DNA from: Dethiothermospora halolimnae
GTDB taxonomy: Bacteria; Bacillota; Clostridia; Tissierellales; VENL01
Direction: 5' to 3'
DNA length: 29,658 nucleotides
NCBI RefSeq assembly: GCF_037577855.1
Contig: NZ_JBAKFX010000048.1
Span: 1-29,658, forward strand
In this document: positions 1 through 7,639 of the stretch, piece by piece
Layout of the letters: every line of letters starts with the position of its first letter
Numbering within the stretch: the stretch's first letter is position 1
Notes under the pieces: model-generated
Database searches by the model: none
Seen by the model: the letters and a program-made list of their open reading frames with translations, nothing else
What the model was told of the DNA's origin: nothing
Translations under genes and position numbers: made by a program

Positions 1-125
1 CTTTACAAGTTTATCTTCACAGTATGAAAAATTCAGATTGTCTTAGTGAACCGCCGTATACCGAACGGTACGTACGGTGGTGTGAGAGGCCGGTAGATAA
101 ATTAATTATCTACCTCCTACTCTAT
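1..125 (+). mobile_element. 3' end of a group IIC intron (domains V and VI), truncated by the window edge
   Basis: Positions about 48-82 form the highly conserved domain V hairpin: arm ACCGCCGT pairs with ACGGTGGT around an inner ACC/GGT tip. It carries a CGC triad, which is typical of bacterial class C introns, rather than AGC. A GTGAGAGG linker follows, then domain VI (GGTAGATAA pairing with TTATCTACC, about 92-114) and a pyrimidine-rich 3' end, CTCCTACTCTAT, finishing in AT at about 125. The catalytic core and the reverse transcriptase/maturase lie outside the window; the first 50 bases show no recognisable maturase tail. The intron is in the same orientation as thiT and ends 48 nt before its start codon, so it sits in the thiT leader. 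The exact splice junction is inferred from the usual AY end. Confidence 0.8.
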
Positions 126-143
126 AACAAACTTTCAGCAAAA

Positions 144-165
144 CTCCCAAAACAAAAAAAGGGAG
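144..165 (+). promoter_or_regulatory. Possible ribosome-binding-site-masking hairpin in the thiT leader
   Basis: CTCCC at 144-148 can pair with GGGAG at 161-165, which is part of the thiT Shine-Dalgarno GGGAGG, across an A-rich 12-nt loop. The stem has only 5 bp but is all or nearly all G-C in an AT-rich context. It could be the tail of an upstream thiamine (TPP) control element cut off by the intron and the window edge. No riboswitch aptamer is visible here, so this is an inference. Confidence 0.3.
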
Positions 166-173
166 GAAATATT

Positions 174-746
174 ATGAATAAAAAATGGTCCACAAGGATG
201 ATGGTAGAGGGAGGAGTAATGATAGCCCTTGCAACGGCTCTTAGTATGATACCTTTATACAAAGCGCCATTTGGAGGGACAATTACTCCTGGTAGTATGA
301 TACCAATTATAGTGTTCGCAATGAGATGGGGATTAGTAAAAGGTTTAATAGTGGGATTTGGATATGGTTTAATACAAGCTGCAATGGCTACTACTCCTTT
401 CTTACATTGGGCCCAGTTTTTCTTAGATTATCCACTGGCTTTTGGGGCTTTGGGCTTATCTGGTTTAGCTCATAATGCCTTTAAGAGGTCGTTAAGAAAC
501 AATGGCAAATCTTCTTTAGTAAGAGACTATGGTGTAGCGGTTTTTGCTATATTAATTTCAATATTAGGAAGAGGGATATCCCATATATTATCTGGAGTTA
601 TATTTTTCTCAGAATATGCTGGAGATATGAATCCATGGAAATATTCAGCTATATATAATGCTCAGTATTTAGTTCCTGAATTTATAATATCAATTGTACT
701 TATAATAATACTATGGACACCACTAAAGAAAATAGATATGGAATAG
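174..746 (+). CDS. thiT: ThiT, substrate-binding (S) subunit of the ECF-type thiamine transporter
   Basis: Small integral membrane protein (190 aa, the usual family length) that binds thiamine in the membrane and works with a shared ECF energizing module (EcfA/A'/T), none of which is encoded here. Family features visible: a basic N-terminus followed by hydrophobic segments, the loop GGTITPGSMIP near residues 35-45, the motif LDYPLAFGALGLSGLAH, and a last helix ending WTPLKK. The ATG at 174 follows GGGAGG by 7 nt. The reading frame stays open upstream to an ATG at 24, but that stretch is group II intron RNA. It is followed after 9 nt by thiN, so import and phosphorylation of thiamine are probably one transcription unit. 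Confidence 0.93.
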   Translation: MNKKWSTRMMVEGGVMIALATALSMIPLYKAPFGGTITPGSMIPIIVFAMRWGLVKGLIVGFGYGLIQAAMATTPFLHWAQFFLDYPLAFGALGLSGLAHNAFKRSLRNNGKSSLVRDYGVAVFAILISILGRGISHILSGVIFFSEYAGDMNPWKYSAIYNAQYLVPEFIISIVLIIILWTPLKKIDME

Positions 747-755
747 AGTGATAAA

Positions 756-1391
756 ATGAAAACACTGATAATATCCAATGGAGATATATTAAATAATAAG
801 CTTTTAATGAAAGAATGTAAAAAGGCCGACTATATAATATGTGCCGATGGAGGGACAAACCATCTAAATAGTTTAGGTGTTTTACCAGATTTAATAGTGG
901 GGGACTTAGACTCTATTGATAAAAACATGCTAAATATAATGCAAGAAAAAAAAGTTGAATTTCTAAAGTTTCCAGTTAAAAAGGATAAAACTGATACAGA
1001 ACTTGCCATAGATTATGCTATTGAACATGGTAGTAGAGAAATAACACTGGTTGGAGTTACTGGTTCAAGGTTAGATCATACATTGGCCAATATAATGTTG
1101 TTAAAGAAAATATTATATAAAGGTGTACAAGGTAAGATTATTGATAATAAAAATGAAATATATATAACCAACGGTAACTTGGTATTAGATAAAAGGGAAG
1201 GATTTTATGTTTCATTGGTACCCTTAACAGAAAAATTAGAAAAAGTTACGTTGCGAGGGGTGGAGTATGAAACCTATGAACTGAATTTTTATCAAGATAG
1301 TAGTTTTGGTATAAGCAATAAAATAATAGAAGATAAAGGATATATAAGCTTTGAAAAGGGAATATCCCTTGTTATACTATCAAAAGATTAA
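756..1391 (+). CDS. thiN: Thiamine pyrophosphokinase
   Basis: Transfers pyrophosphate from ATP to thiamine, making the cofactor TPP in the cytoplasm. The 211-aa length is typical. Signature segments: ICADGGTNHL (residues 28-37), PDLIVGDLDS (44-53), FPVKKDKTDTELA (72-84, Asp-rich, for metal and pyrophosphate), and TGSRLDHTLAN (102-112). The C-terminal half is the beta-rich thiamine-binding domain (SLVPLTEK, SFGISNKI). It lies directly behind thiT, so together they make a salvage route from imported thiamine to TPP. In Bacillus thiN also sits beside rpmB with spoVM between, and that neighbourhood is partly kept here. A strong terminator overlaps the stop codon. Confidence 0.95.
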   Translation: MKTLIISNGDILNNKLLMKECKKADYIICADGGTNHLNSLGVLPDLIVGDLDSIDKNMLNIMQEKKVEFLKFPVKKDKTDTELAIDYAIEHGSREITLVGVTGSRLDHTLANIMLLKKILYKGVQGKIIDNKNEIYITNGNLVLDKREGFYVSLVPLTEKLEKVTLRGVEYETYELNFYQDSSFGISNKIIEDKGYISFEKGISLVILSKD

Positions 1392-1418
1392 AGTAGTCAA
1401 TTATTTGGCTACTTTTTT
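1391..1418 (+). terminator. Intrinsic terminator of thiT-thiN
   Basis: AAGTAGTC (1391-1398) pairs with GGCTACTT (1407-1414), giving an 8-bp stem with one T-G pair and an 8-nt loop, followed by six T. It begins on the last base of the thiN stop codon. Confidence 0.85.
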
Positions 1419-1557
1419 CTATCCAAAATCTCTGCTCTCTGTACCTTGCCCCTGCTAAAATCAGTAAAAAATAAACTGGAATTCCACAATAAAACAGTAA
1501 CAAAAAAATATACTAAGAATAACATATATTATAGCACCATTAAAAGAGGTGATAATT

Positions 1558-1722
1558 ATGAAAAAATTTTACTTTAATAAAAATATGAAAAAAATATTGG
1601 GAATAGTTTTTGGAGTGATAGGCTCCATAGTAATAATACAAGTAGTCCCTTTAAAAATATGGATATTTCTATTGGGAGCTTTATTAATAGGTTTAGGATG
1701 GTGTTTCTTTAAAATGTTTTAA
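1558..1722 (+). CDS. Small two-helix membrane protein, unknown function (first of a related pair)
   Basis: A 54-aa ORF from ATG 1558, preceded by AGAGGTGAT with good spacing. The basic start MKKFYFNKNMKK is followed by two hydrophobic stretches (residues about 13-30 and 34-49) separated by PLKIW, ending GLGWCFFKMF. I do not recognise a named family. The downstream ORF has the same plan, including a P..WIF..LLG....LGW pattern, so the two look like tandem duplicates. They lie between thiN and rpmB, where Bacillus carries the 26-aa spore coat anchor SpoVM, and the start MKKFY...KKILG loosely recalls MKFYTIKLPKFLGG of SpoVM. A sporulation role is only a positional guess. Coding status is supported by the ribosome-binding site and the paired architecture. 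Confidence 0.65.
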   Translation: MKKFYFNKNMKKILGIVFGVIGSIVIIQVVPLKIWIFLLGALLIGLGWCFFKMF

Positions 1723-1734
1723 GGAATGATATAT

Positions 1735-1893
1735 ATGAGAAGATTTTATAGAAGAATTCCTTTTAAAAAAATATTTTTAATCTTAATAATTCCCTTTGTC
1801 TATGTACTATATTTATTACCTTCATGGATATTTTTTTCATTACTGGGAATAGGGTTGGTAATTTTGGGGTGGAAATTATATAGTGATACTTAA
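1735..1893 (+). CDS. Small two-helix membrane protein, unknown function (second of a related pair)
   Basis: A 52-aa ORF starting 12 nt after the previous stop. ATG 1735 is chosen because AAGGA (1721-1725) lies 9 nt ahead; an in-frame ATG at 1726 overlaps that site. Basic head MRRFYRRIPFKK, hydrophobic segment about 13-29, short turn LPSW, second segment about 31-46 with FFSLLGIGLVILGW, polar tail. It resembles the upstream 54-aa protein in the P..WIF..LLG....LGW segment and in the M(K/R)(K/R)FY start. The two are probably co-translated. No function can be assigned. Confidence 0.6.
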   Translation: MRRFYRRIPFKKIFLILIIPFVYVLYLLPSWIFFSLLGIGLVILGWKLYSDT

Positions 1894-1904
1894 AATAATA
1901 AATA

Positions 1905-1944
1905 AAAACAAAAAATAAAACCGGCTTCCAGTGTATAGGAAGCC
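1905..1944 (-). terminator. Intrinsic terminator of rpmB
   Basis: GGCTTCC (1923-1929) pairs with GGAAGCC (1938-1944). Read on the minus strand the stem is followed by a T-rich tract (complement of the A-rich 1905-1920). It lies just past the rpmB stop codon. Confidence 0.85.
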
Positions 1945-1950
1945 ATTAAT

Positions 1951-2142
1951 TTATAATGCTCTTTCTACTTTACCTGATCTTAGACATCTAGTACATACAT
2001 AAATTCTCTTTTTAGTTCCATCTACGATAGCTCTTACTCTACGAACGTTTGGACTCCATGTTCTTTTAATTTTACGGTCGGAGAATGTAACATTGTTTCC
2101 AGATACTTTTCCCTTACCACATACTTCACAGTACTTAGCCAT
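1951..2142 (-). CDS. rpmB: Ribosomal protein bL28
   Basis: 63-aa large-subunit ribosomal protein. It begins MAKYCEVCGKGKVSGNNVTFSD and carries the conserved RTWSPNVRRV segment and an ICTRC-like end (VCTRCLRSGKV). Two CxxC pairs (C5/C8 and C50/C53) make this the zinc-binding form of L28. The start is supported by GGAGGTG 9 nt upstream on the minus strand. It stands alone and faces away from asp23/yloU, the same arrangement as rpmB-yloU in Bacillus. Confidence 0.97.
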   Translation of the reverse strand: MAKYCEVCGKGKVSGNNVTFSDRKIKRTWSPNVRRVRAIVDGTKKRIYVCTRCLRSGKVERAL

Positions 2143-2279
2143 CTAAAACACCTCCTCTGCTTTATATAAATATAAAATATTCCCCAAATTACAACCACAC
2201 TCTATTCTAACACAACTAAGAATATTTTTGCAATAAAAAGAAAAAAATATTCTAATATAAGATAATATATTTATGATAG

Positions 2280-2319
2280 TTGAAGAGATTTAGATAATAA
2301 GGTAAAATAGTGATATAAT
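2280..2319 (+). promoter_or_regulatory. Candidate sigma-A promoter(s) for asp23-fakA
   Basis: TTGAAG (2280-2285), 17 nt, TAAAAT (2303-2308) makes one fair promoter. TGATATAAT (2311-2319) is an extended -10 element that could act by itself. Both point to a leader of about 30-45 nt before the AAGGAGG at 2344. Confidence 0.5.
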
Positions 2320-2357
2320 ATAAGTTATATTAATTTGGAATATAAGGAGGATTGCCG

Positions 2358-2714
2358 ATGCCGGGAAAAATAGATAATAAATATGGTTATATCAACATCG
2401 ACGATACTGTAATTGCTACAATAGCAGGATCAGCTGCAATGGAATGTTATGGATTAGTTGGAATGGCTAGTAGAAATGCAACTGAAGGTTTGGTAGAATT
2501 ACTTAGAAGAGAAAATTTAACTAAAGGTGTTAGAGTTCACACTGAAGGGGAAGATGTTGTTGTTGATTTATATATCGTTGTAGAGTTTGGTACAAAAATA
2601 TCAGTGGTTGCAAATAATATCATTGAAAGGGTAAAATATACTGTAGAAGACTTGACGGGAATGAGAGTTCAAAAGGTTAATATAAATGTACAAGGAGTAA
2701 GAGTACAAAAGTAA
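2358..2714 (+). CDS. Asp23/Gls24 family protein (YloU-like)
   Basis: 118-aa cytoplasmic alpha/beta protein of the alkaline-shock Asp23 family: GYINIDDTVIATIAGSAAMECYGLVGMA at the start, then EDVVVDLYIVVEFG and VNINVQGVRVQ at the end. Family members are linked to the cell envelope and stress, but their biochemical role is not settled. ATG 2358 (MPGKIDNK) is chosen over the TTG at 2352 because AAGGAGG (2344-2350) is 7 nt before the ATG and only 1 nt before the TTG. The pairing with the downstream fakA gene (15-nt gap) is the same as yloU-yloV in Bacillus and argues for a joint transcription unit, possibly linked to membrane lipid status. Confidence 0.93.
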   Translation: MPGKIDNKYGYINIDDTVIATIAGSAAMECYGLVGMASRNATEGLVELLRRENLTKGVRVHTEGEDVVVDLYIVVEFGTKISVVANNIIERVKYTVEDLTGMRVQKVNINVQGVRVQK

Positions 2715-2729
2715 TTTAAGGAGGTACTA

Positions 2730-4361
2730 ATGTTGAAAATTGAATACATAGATAGTATTTTGCTAAGAAAAGCAATTTTAGGGGCAGCTAATTCCCTTGA
2801 AATGAATAAAGAAATAATAAATGACTTAAATGTTTTCCCAGTTCCCGATGGGGATACTGGTACTAATATGTCTTTAACTATGCAATCAGCTGTTAAACAT
2901 ATAAAAAGTATTGAGAAAGATAGTATAACAGAAATAGCTAATGGCTTATCATATGGCTCTCTTATGGGAGCCAGAGGTAACTCTGGAGTTATATTGTCTC
3001 AAATATTTAGAGGATTCTCTAAAGGTCTAGAGGGACTAGATAGTCTAACTACTGAGGACTTAGCCAATGCCTTTAAACTAGGAGCAGAGACTGCATATAA
3101 GGCTGCAAATAAGCCTATAGAAGGCACCATATTAACTGTAGCTAGGGAATGTGCTGAAAAGGCCAATGAAATATTTAAGCACGAGAAAGATATTTTAAAG
3201 TTTGCTAAAGTAGTAATAGAACATGGAGATAAGGTTTTACAAAAGACCCCTGAAATGTTAGAGGCTTTAAAAAAAGCAGGAGTTGTTGATGCTGGGGGAA
3301 AGGGTTTAATGGTTATACTTAAAGGAGCTTTTGAAGTATTATCGGGTAATCATAGTATTATTTCTGAAGATAATATATCTTTAGAGAATAAAAAAGAAAT
3401 TAAAAGCTCTCCCCAAATAGATGAGAAGGATATTAAGTTTGGATACTGTACTGAATTTATTATTAATAAAACTAATGCCGAATTGTCTAAAGTTAGAAAA
3501 GAAGTATCTAAATACGGAGATTCTCTACTGGTAGTAGGGGGAGATGACGTTATAAAGGTACATGTTCATACTAATGATCCTGGGAATGTTCTTCAATATG
3601 CCCTATCAAAGGGTGAGTTAATAGATATTAAGATAGATAATATGAGGTATCAACATAGAAGCAATGTTATAAAAGAAAAAGCAGCGGAAGATAACCGTGA
3701 ACAAATGAAGTATGGATTTATATCTGTAGCCATGGGTGATGGAATAGCAAGTGTTTTTGAAGAGCTAAACGTTAACCATGTTATTTCAGGAGGCCAGACT
3801 ATGAATCCAAGTACTGAAGATATAATGAAGGCCATTGATAACATAAATGCTGAAAATATTATAATTTTACCTAATAATAAAAATATAATCTTAGCAGCAA
3901 CCCAAGCTAAGGAATTAAGCGATAAAAATATAAAAGTATTACCCACAAGAACCATAGCCCAAGGAATATCATCAATTTTAGCTTTTGATGAGGAACTAGA
4001 TCTAGATGATAATATTGAAAATATGAAGGAAGCAATGAATTCTGTAAAAACAGGACAGGTGACCTATGCCGTTAGAGATACAGAACTAGATGATAAGAAG
4101 ATTAAAAAAGATGATATTATGGGATTAGATGATGGTAATATTGTATCAGTTGGTGAGGATATTGAAATGGTATCCTTAGATCTTATAGAGAAAATGGTTA
4201 CCGACGAAGATGAACTAATAACTATTTTTTATGGAGAGGATATTAAGGAGACTGATGCAGAAAAGTTAGGACATAAAATAGAAGAAGAATTAGAAGATTT
4301 TGATGTTGAGATAGTATATGGAGGGCAACCACTATATTATTATATTTTTTCAGTGGAATAA
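2730..4361 (+). CDS. fakA: Fatty acid kinase subunit FakA (DAK2 domain protein, YloV)
   Basis: 543 aa. Phosphorylates fatty acids presented by a FakB carrier to acyl-phosphate, which PlsX/PlsY use for phospholipid synthesis. No fakB is in the window, but plsX is at 17460. The N-terminal DhaL/DAK2 ATP-binding domain (about 1-200) shows NVFPVPDGDTGTNM, the aspartate cluster that binds Mg-ATP, then LMGARGNSGVILSQ and DAGGKGLMVIL. A middle domain starting FGYCTEFII and containing HVHTNDPG (about 230-310) and a C-terminal domain ending IVYGGQPLYYYIFSVE match full-length FakA. It starts at ATG 2730 behind AAGGAGG and ends before a strong terminator. The DAK2 domain alone could suggest dihydroxyacetone kinase, but the three-domain layout and the Asp23 neighbour favour FakA. 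Confidence 0.92.
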   Translation: MLKIEYIDSILLRKAILGAANSLEMNKEIINDLNVFPVPDGDTGTNMSLTMQSAVKHIKSIEKDSITEIANGLSYGSLMGARGNSGVILSQIFRGFSKGLEGLDSLTTEDLANAFKLGAETAYKAANKPIEGTILTVARECAEKANEIFKHEKDILKFAKVVIEHGDKVLQKTPEMLEALKKAGVVDAGGKGLMVILKGAFEVLSGNHSIISEDNISLENKKEIKSSPQIDEKDIKFGYCTEFIINKTNAELSKVRKEVSKYGDSLLVVGGDDVIKVHVHTNDPGNVLQYALSKGELIDIKIDNMRYQHRSNVIKEKAAEDNREQMKYGFISVAMGDGIASVFEELNVNHVISGGQTMNPSTEDIMKAIDNINAENIIILPNNKNIILAATQAKELSDKNIKVLPTRTIAQGISSILAFDEELDLDDNIENMKEAMNSVKTGQVTYAVRDTELDDKKIKKDDIMGLDDGNIVSVGEDIEMVSLDLIEKMVTDEDELITIFYGEDIKETDAEKLGHKIEEELEDFDVEIVYGGQPLYYYIFSVE

Positions 4362-4387
4362 TATTTAATTTATATATATTGTAAATT

Positions 4388-4423
4388 AGTAGTTAGGTAT
4401 AGTGCTTAACTACTTTTTATTTT
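4388..4423 (+). terminator. Intrinsic terminator after fakA
   Basis: AGTAGTTA (4388-4395) pairs with TAACTACT (4407-4414), extendable by G-T and G-C pairs to 10 bp around a 7-nt loop, followed by a T-rich tract. It ends just before a TATAAT at 4434 that may open a new transcript for recG. Confidence 0.85.
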
Positions 4424-4475
4424 GAAAATATTGTATAATAGAGTAAGTACTACATATACGTTAGAGGTGAATAAA

Positions 4476-6536
4476 TTGAGTGATTTTAATATGTCTATAC
4501 AATACGTAAAAGGGGTGGGACCTAAAAGGGCCAGTAAGTTAAAGAAAATCAATGTTTATACAGTGAAGGACCTGTTGTATTATTTTCCAAGAAGTTATGA
4601 AGATAGAACAAAATTTAATAAACTTTCCCAGTGCGAAAATGGAGAAAAAGCCAATTTAGAAGTCACTGTGTCGGGTTCTGGAGCTGTTATGAGGCCGAGA
4701 CGGGGGTTAAGTATAGCTAAGGTACCTGTTAAGGATGAAACGGCCTTGGGATACTTAGTTTGGTTTAATCAAGACTATGTAATAAATAATTTTAAAGTAG
4801 GAGATAAAATAAAAGTTAACGGGAAAGTAAAAAGAATGGGTAGGGAAATACAAATCCAAAATCCAACATATGAAAAAGGAGATACTGGTAAAAAAGTAGG
4901 TCGGATTATTCCCATATATCCTTTAACTAAGAAGCTTACTAATAATGAGATGGTAAAACTTGTTTCTAATGTGTTGAAACAGTATTTAGGAACCATTGAG
5001 GAGATATTGCCAGAGGATATAATTAAAAAATTAAAATTGATGTCTATTAGGGATGCCCTTATTAATATACATTTTCCAAAGGATAGGGAGGGTTATAAAC
5101 GGGCAAAAACAAGATTAGCCTTCGAAGAGTTATTAATATTGCAATTGGGATTATTAAATATTAAAAATAAATATAATAAAAATAAGAGGGGTATAAAGTT
5201 TAATAAGACAGATTATGTAGAAGACTTTATAAAAGATTTGCCCTTTTCCCTTACTAATGCCCAAAGAAAGGTGTATAATGAAATTTGTAACGATATGGAA
5301 TCCTATAAGCCCATGAATAGATTGGTCCAAGGGGATGTTGGCTCTGGTAAAACTATTGTAGCAATATTAGGTATGCTTAAGGCTTATAAATCTGGTTATC
5401 AATCTGTTATGATGGCACCCACAGAGATATTAGCTACTCAGCACTATGAAGGCATTAAAGAATATTTAAAAGACAGAGGAATAAATTGTGGGTTGCTAGT
5501 CGGGAGTTTAACCAAAAAACAAAAATTAGAAGTATTAGAAAAGGTTAAAAATGGCGATATAGATATTGTTGTTGGAACCCATGCCCTTATTGAAGATAAT
5601 GTTAAGTTTAAAAGATTAGGACTAGCCATAACCGATGAACAGCATAGGTTTGGAGTTAGGCAAAGAGCTATGTTATCTACAAAGGGCCATAATCCCGATA
5701 TTTTGGTTATGACGGCTACACCTATTCCGAGAACTCTGGCATTAATATTATATGGGGATTTAGATATTTCAATTATTGATGAATTGCCCCCTGGACGTAA
5801 AAAGATAGAAACCTATTCTGTCAATAAAACCATGAAAAATAGGGTCTATGACTTTGTTAAAAAACAAATAAATAATGGTAGACAGACATATATTGTATGT
5901 CCTTTAGTAGAGGAATCGGAAACATTGGATATACAGTCTGCAGAAGAGTTATATGATGAATTAAAAGAACAATATCTTAAGGATTACAAAATAGGTTTAT
6001 TACATGGGAAGATGAAACCTAAAGAGAAAGATAATATAATGTTAGAATTTAAGAATGGAAACATAGATGTATTAGTATCAACAACGGTTATTGAAGTAGG
6101 TGTTAATGTACCCAATGCCAATATTATAATAATACAAAATTCAGAAAGATTTGGTCTTGCCCAATTACATCAGTTAAGGGGTAGGGTTGGAAGGGGAGAA
6201 TATCAATCCTATTGTATATTAATAAATGAAGGGAAAACCAAAGTAGCTAGGGAACGAATGAAAATTATGGAGAGAACTACAGATGGATTTATTATTTCTG
6301 AAAAAGATTTAGAATTAAGGGGCCCTGGAGAATTTTTTGGTACTAGACAGCATGGTATTCCTGATTTAAAAATAGCCAATATTTTTAGTGACATGAAGAT
6401 TTTAAAAGTTGTACAACAGATATGTGATGACATTTTAAAAGAAGATCCATTATTAGAAAGTAATAAATATATAAAAATAAAAAATAGAGTTAAAAATACA
6501 TTTAGAGATAAAATAGATAACATAGCTTTTAATTGA
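4476..6536 (+). CDS. recG: ATP-dependent DNA helicase RecG
   Basis: 686 aa, the normal RecG size. It remodels stalled forks and Holliday junctions. The N-terminal wedge/OB domain begins VKGVGPKRASKLKKINVYTVKDLL. Motor motifs: Walker A GDVGSGKT near residue 286, APTEILATQH (Ia), DEQH near 386 followed by RFGVRQR, MTATPIPRTLAL (III), VSTTVIEVGVNVPNA and QLRGRVGRG (V/VI), and the C-terminal hairpin region SEKDLELRGPGEFFGTRQHG. The start is the TTG at 4476, 6 nt after GAGGTG. An upstream in-frame TTG at 4422 lacks a ribosome-binding site and lies in the fakA terminator tail. TATAAT at 4434-4439 may be a -10 box, but no good -35 is seen. rsmD follows after 57 nt. Confidence 0.96.
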   Translation: MSDFNMSIQYVKGVGPKRASKLKKINVYTVKDLLYYFPRSYEDRTKFNKLSQCENGEKANLEVTVSGSGAVMRPRRGLSIAKVPVKDETALGYLVWFNQDYVINNFKVGDKIKVNGKVKRMGREIQIQNPTYEKGDTGKKVGRIIPIYPLTKKLTNNEMVKLVSNVLKQYLGTIEEILPEDIIKKLKLMSIRDALINIHFPKDREGYKRAKTRLAFEELLILQLGLLNIKNKYNKNKRGIKFNKTDYVEDFIKDLPFSLTNAQRKVYNEICNDMESYKPMNRLVQGDVGSGKTIVAILGMLKAYKSGYQSVMMAPTEILATQHYEGIKEYLKDRGINCGLLVGSLTKKQKLEVLEKVKNGDIDIVVGTHALIEDNVKFKRLGLAITDEQHRFGVRQRAMLSTKGHNPDILVMTATPIPRTLALILYGDLDISIIDELPPGRKKIETYSVNKTMKNRVYDFVKKQINNGRQTYIVCPLVEESETLDIQSAEELYDELKEQYLKDYKIGLLHGKMKPKEKDNIMLEFKNGNIDVLVSTTVIEVGVNVPNANIIIIQNSERFGLAQLHQLRGRVGRGEYQSYCILINEGKTKVARERMKIMERTTDGFIISEKDLELRGPGEFFGTRQHGIPDLKIANIFSDMKILKVVQQICDDILKEDPLLESNKYIKIKNRVKNTFRDKIDNIAFN

Positions 6537-6593
6537 TAGTATAGACTTATAATATTAATTTAAAAATTATGTTATAATGTAAGGAGGATTAGC

Positions 6594-7151
6594 TTGAGGG
6601 TTATAACAGGAATAGCGAAGGGACATAGGTTAAAAGCACCTAAAGGATTAAAAACTAGACCCACAACCGATAGAGTTAAAGAATCTATTTTTAATATTTT
6701 AGGTTCTATTTCACCGGATGCTTTAATATTAGATTTATTTTCAGGAAGTGGAAATGTTGGAATAGAATTTTTAAGTAGAGGTGGAAAAGAGTGTTACTTT
6801 ATAGATAGTGGTTTACAAAGTATAAAAACAATAAACGAAAATTTAAAAAATACTAGATTAAATACTAAGGGGCAGGTCTATAAAAATAATGTAAATCGGG
6901 CTATTGGAGCCTTGGGAAATAACAATAAAAGGTTTGATTATATATTTATGGACCCACCCTATGAAAAAGATTTAGTTATACCCACATTAGAAAAAATTTA
7001 TAAGCAGGAAATTTTGAAAAAAAGTGGAATTATTATAATTGAGCATGAAACTAAAAAAATATTACCAGACAGTTTATATAACTTAATAAAATTTGACATG
7101 AGGAATTATGGAGGTACTTCCGTTACCTTCTATAGCATTGAGGAGGACTAA
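6594..7151 (+). CDS. rsmD: 16S rRNA (guanine966-N2)-methyltransferase RsmD
   Basis: 185 aa. Methylates G966 of 16S rRNA using S-adenosylmethionine. Visible motifs: the family opening MRVITGIAKGHRLKAPKG and TRPTTDRVKESIFNIL, the SAM-binding loop LDLFSGSGNVGIE (46-58), and the catalytic DPPY (120-123). TTG start at 6594, 6 nt after AAGGAGG. A TATAAT at 6573-6578 sits just ahead of the ribosome-binding site, but no matching -35 is seen. The gene ends 2 nt before coaD, the same rsmD-coaD pair (ylbH-ylbI) as in Bacillus. Confidence 0.96.
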   Translation: MRVITGIAKGHRLKAPKGLKTRPTTDRVKESIFNILGSISPDALILDLFSGSGNVGIEFLSRGGKECYFIDSGLQSIKTINENLKNTRLNTKGQVYKNNVNRAIGALGNNNKRFDYIFMDPPYEKDLVIPTLEKIYKQEILKKSGIIIIEHETKKILPDSLYNLIKFDMRNYGGTSVTFYSIEED

Positions 7152-7153
7152 AA

Positions 7154-7639
7154 ATGACCGTTATTTATCCAGGGAGTTTTGACCCTATAACCAATGGACA
7201 TCTTGATATTATTGAAAGGTGTGCTAAAAAATTTGATAAAGTGATAGTAGCTATTTTAAATAATCCATCAAAGAATACCATGTTTTCAGTTAAAGAAAGG
7301 TTAGATTTGATAGAAAAAGTATTAGAACAATATGATAATGTTGAAATAGACACTTTTACAGGTCTTTTAATAGACTATGCAAAAAGCAAGGGTGTATCCA
7401 CAGTGATTAGGGGTTTAAGAGCTGTATCGGACTTTGAATATGAACTTCAAATGGCCCTAATGAATAGGAAACTAGACGAGGAATTAGAAACTCTTTTTTT
7501 AATGTCAAGTAGCAAATATACATTTTTAAGTTCCAGTATAGTAAAGGAAGTAGCAAGATTTGATGGTGAGATTTCTAATATAGTACCTAAAATAGTAGAA
7601 GATGCAATCAGAAAAAAATTAAAGGGGGATAATGATTAA
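7154..7639 (+). CDS. coaD: Phosphopantetheine adenylyltransferase
   Basis: 161 aa. Makes dephospho-CoA from 4'-phosphopantetheine and ATP, the penultimate step of coenzyme A synthesis. The nucleotidyltransferase motif is in YPGSFDPITNGHLDII (residues 5-20, TNGH at 13-16). Substrate-binding signatures VIRGLRAVSDFEYELQMALMNR and SSKYTFLSSSIVKEVA follow. GAGGACTAAAA precedes ATG 7154, so the ribosome-binding site lies inside the rsmD end. The stop codon overlaps the next start (TAATG), which suggests translational coupling. CoA and acyl carrier protein prosthetic groups link it functionally to the fab genes further down. Confidence 0.97.
   Translation: MTVIYPGSFDPITNGHLDIIERCAKKFDKVIVAILNNPSKNTMFSVKERLDLIEKVLEQYDNVEIDTFTGLLIDYAKSKGVSTVIRGLRAVSDFEYELQMALMNRKLDEELETLFLMSSSKYTFLSSSIVKEVARFDGEISNIVPKIVEDAIRKKLKGDND

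Noticed and set aside
24..173. Upstream in-frame extension of thiT by 50 codons
   Set aside because: The stretch is group II intron domain V/VI sequence; the extra residues do not fit ThiT, and the ATG at 174 has an excellent ribosome-binding site.
1..173. TPP riboswitch before thiT
   Set aside because: The conserved CUGAGA and ACCUGAUC segments are not present inside the window; any riboswitch would lie upstream of the intron.
4422..4475. Earlier TTG start for recG
   Set aside because: No ribosome-binding site, overlaps the fakA terminator tail and a TATAAT box; GAGGTG is placed for the TTG at 4476.
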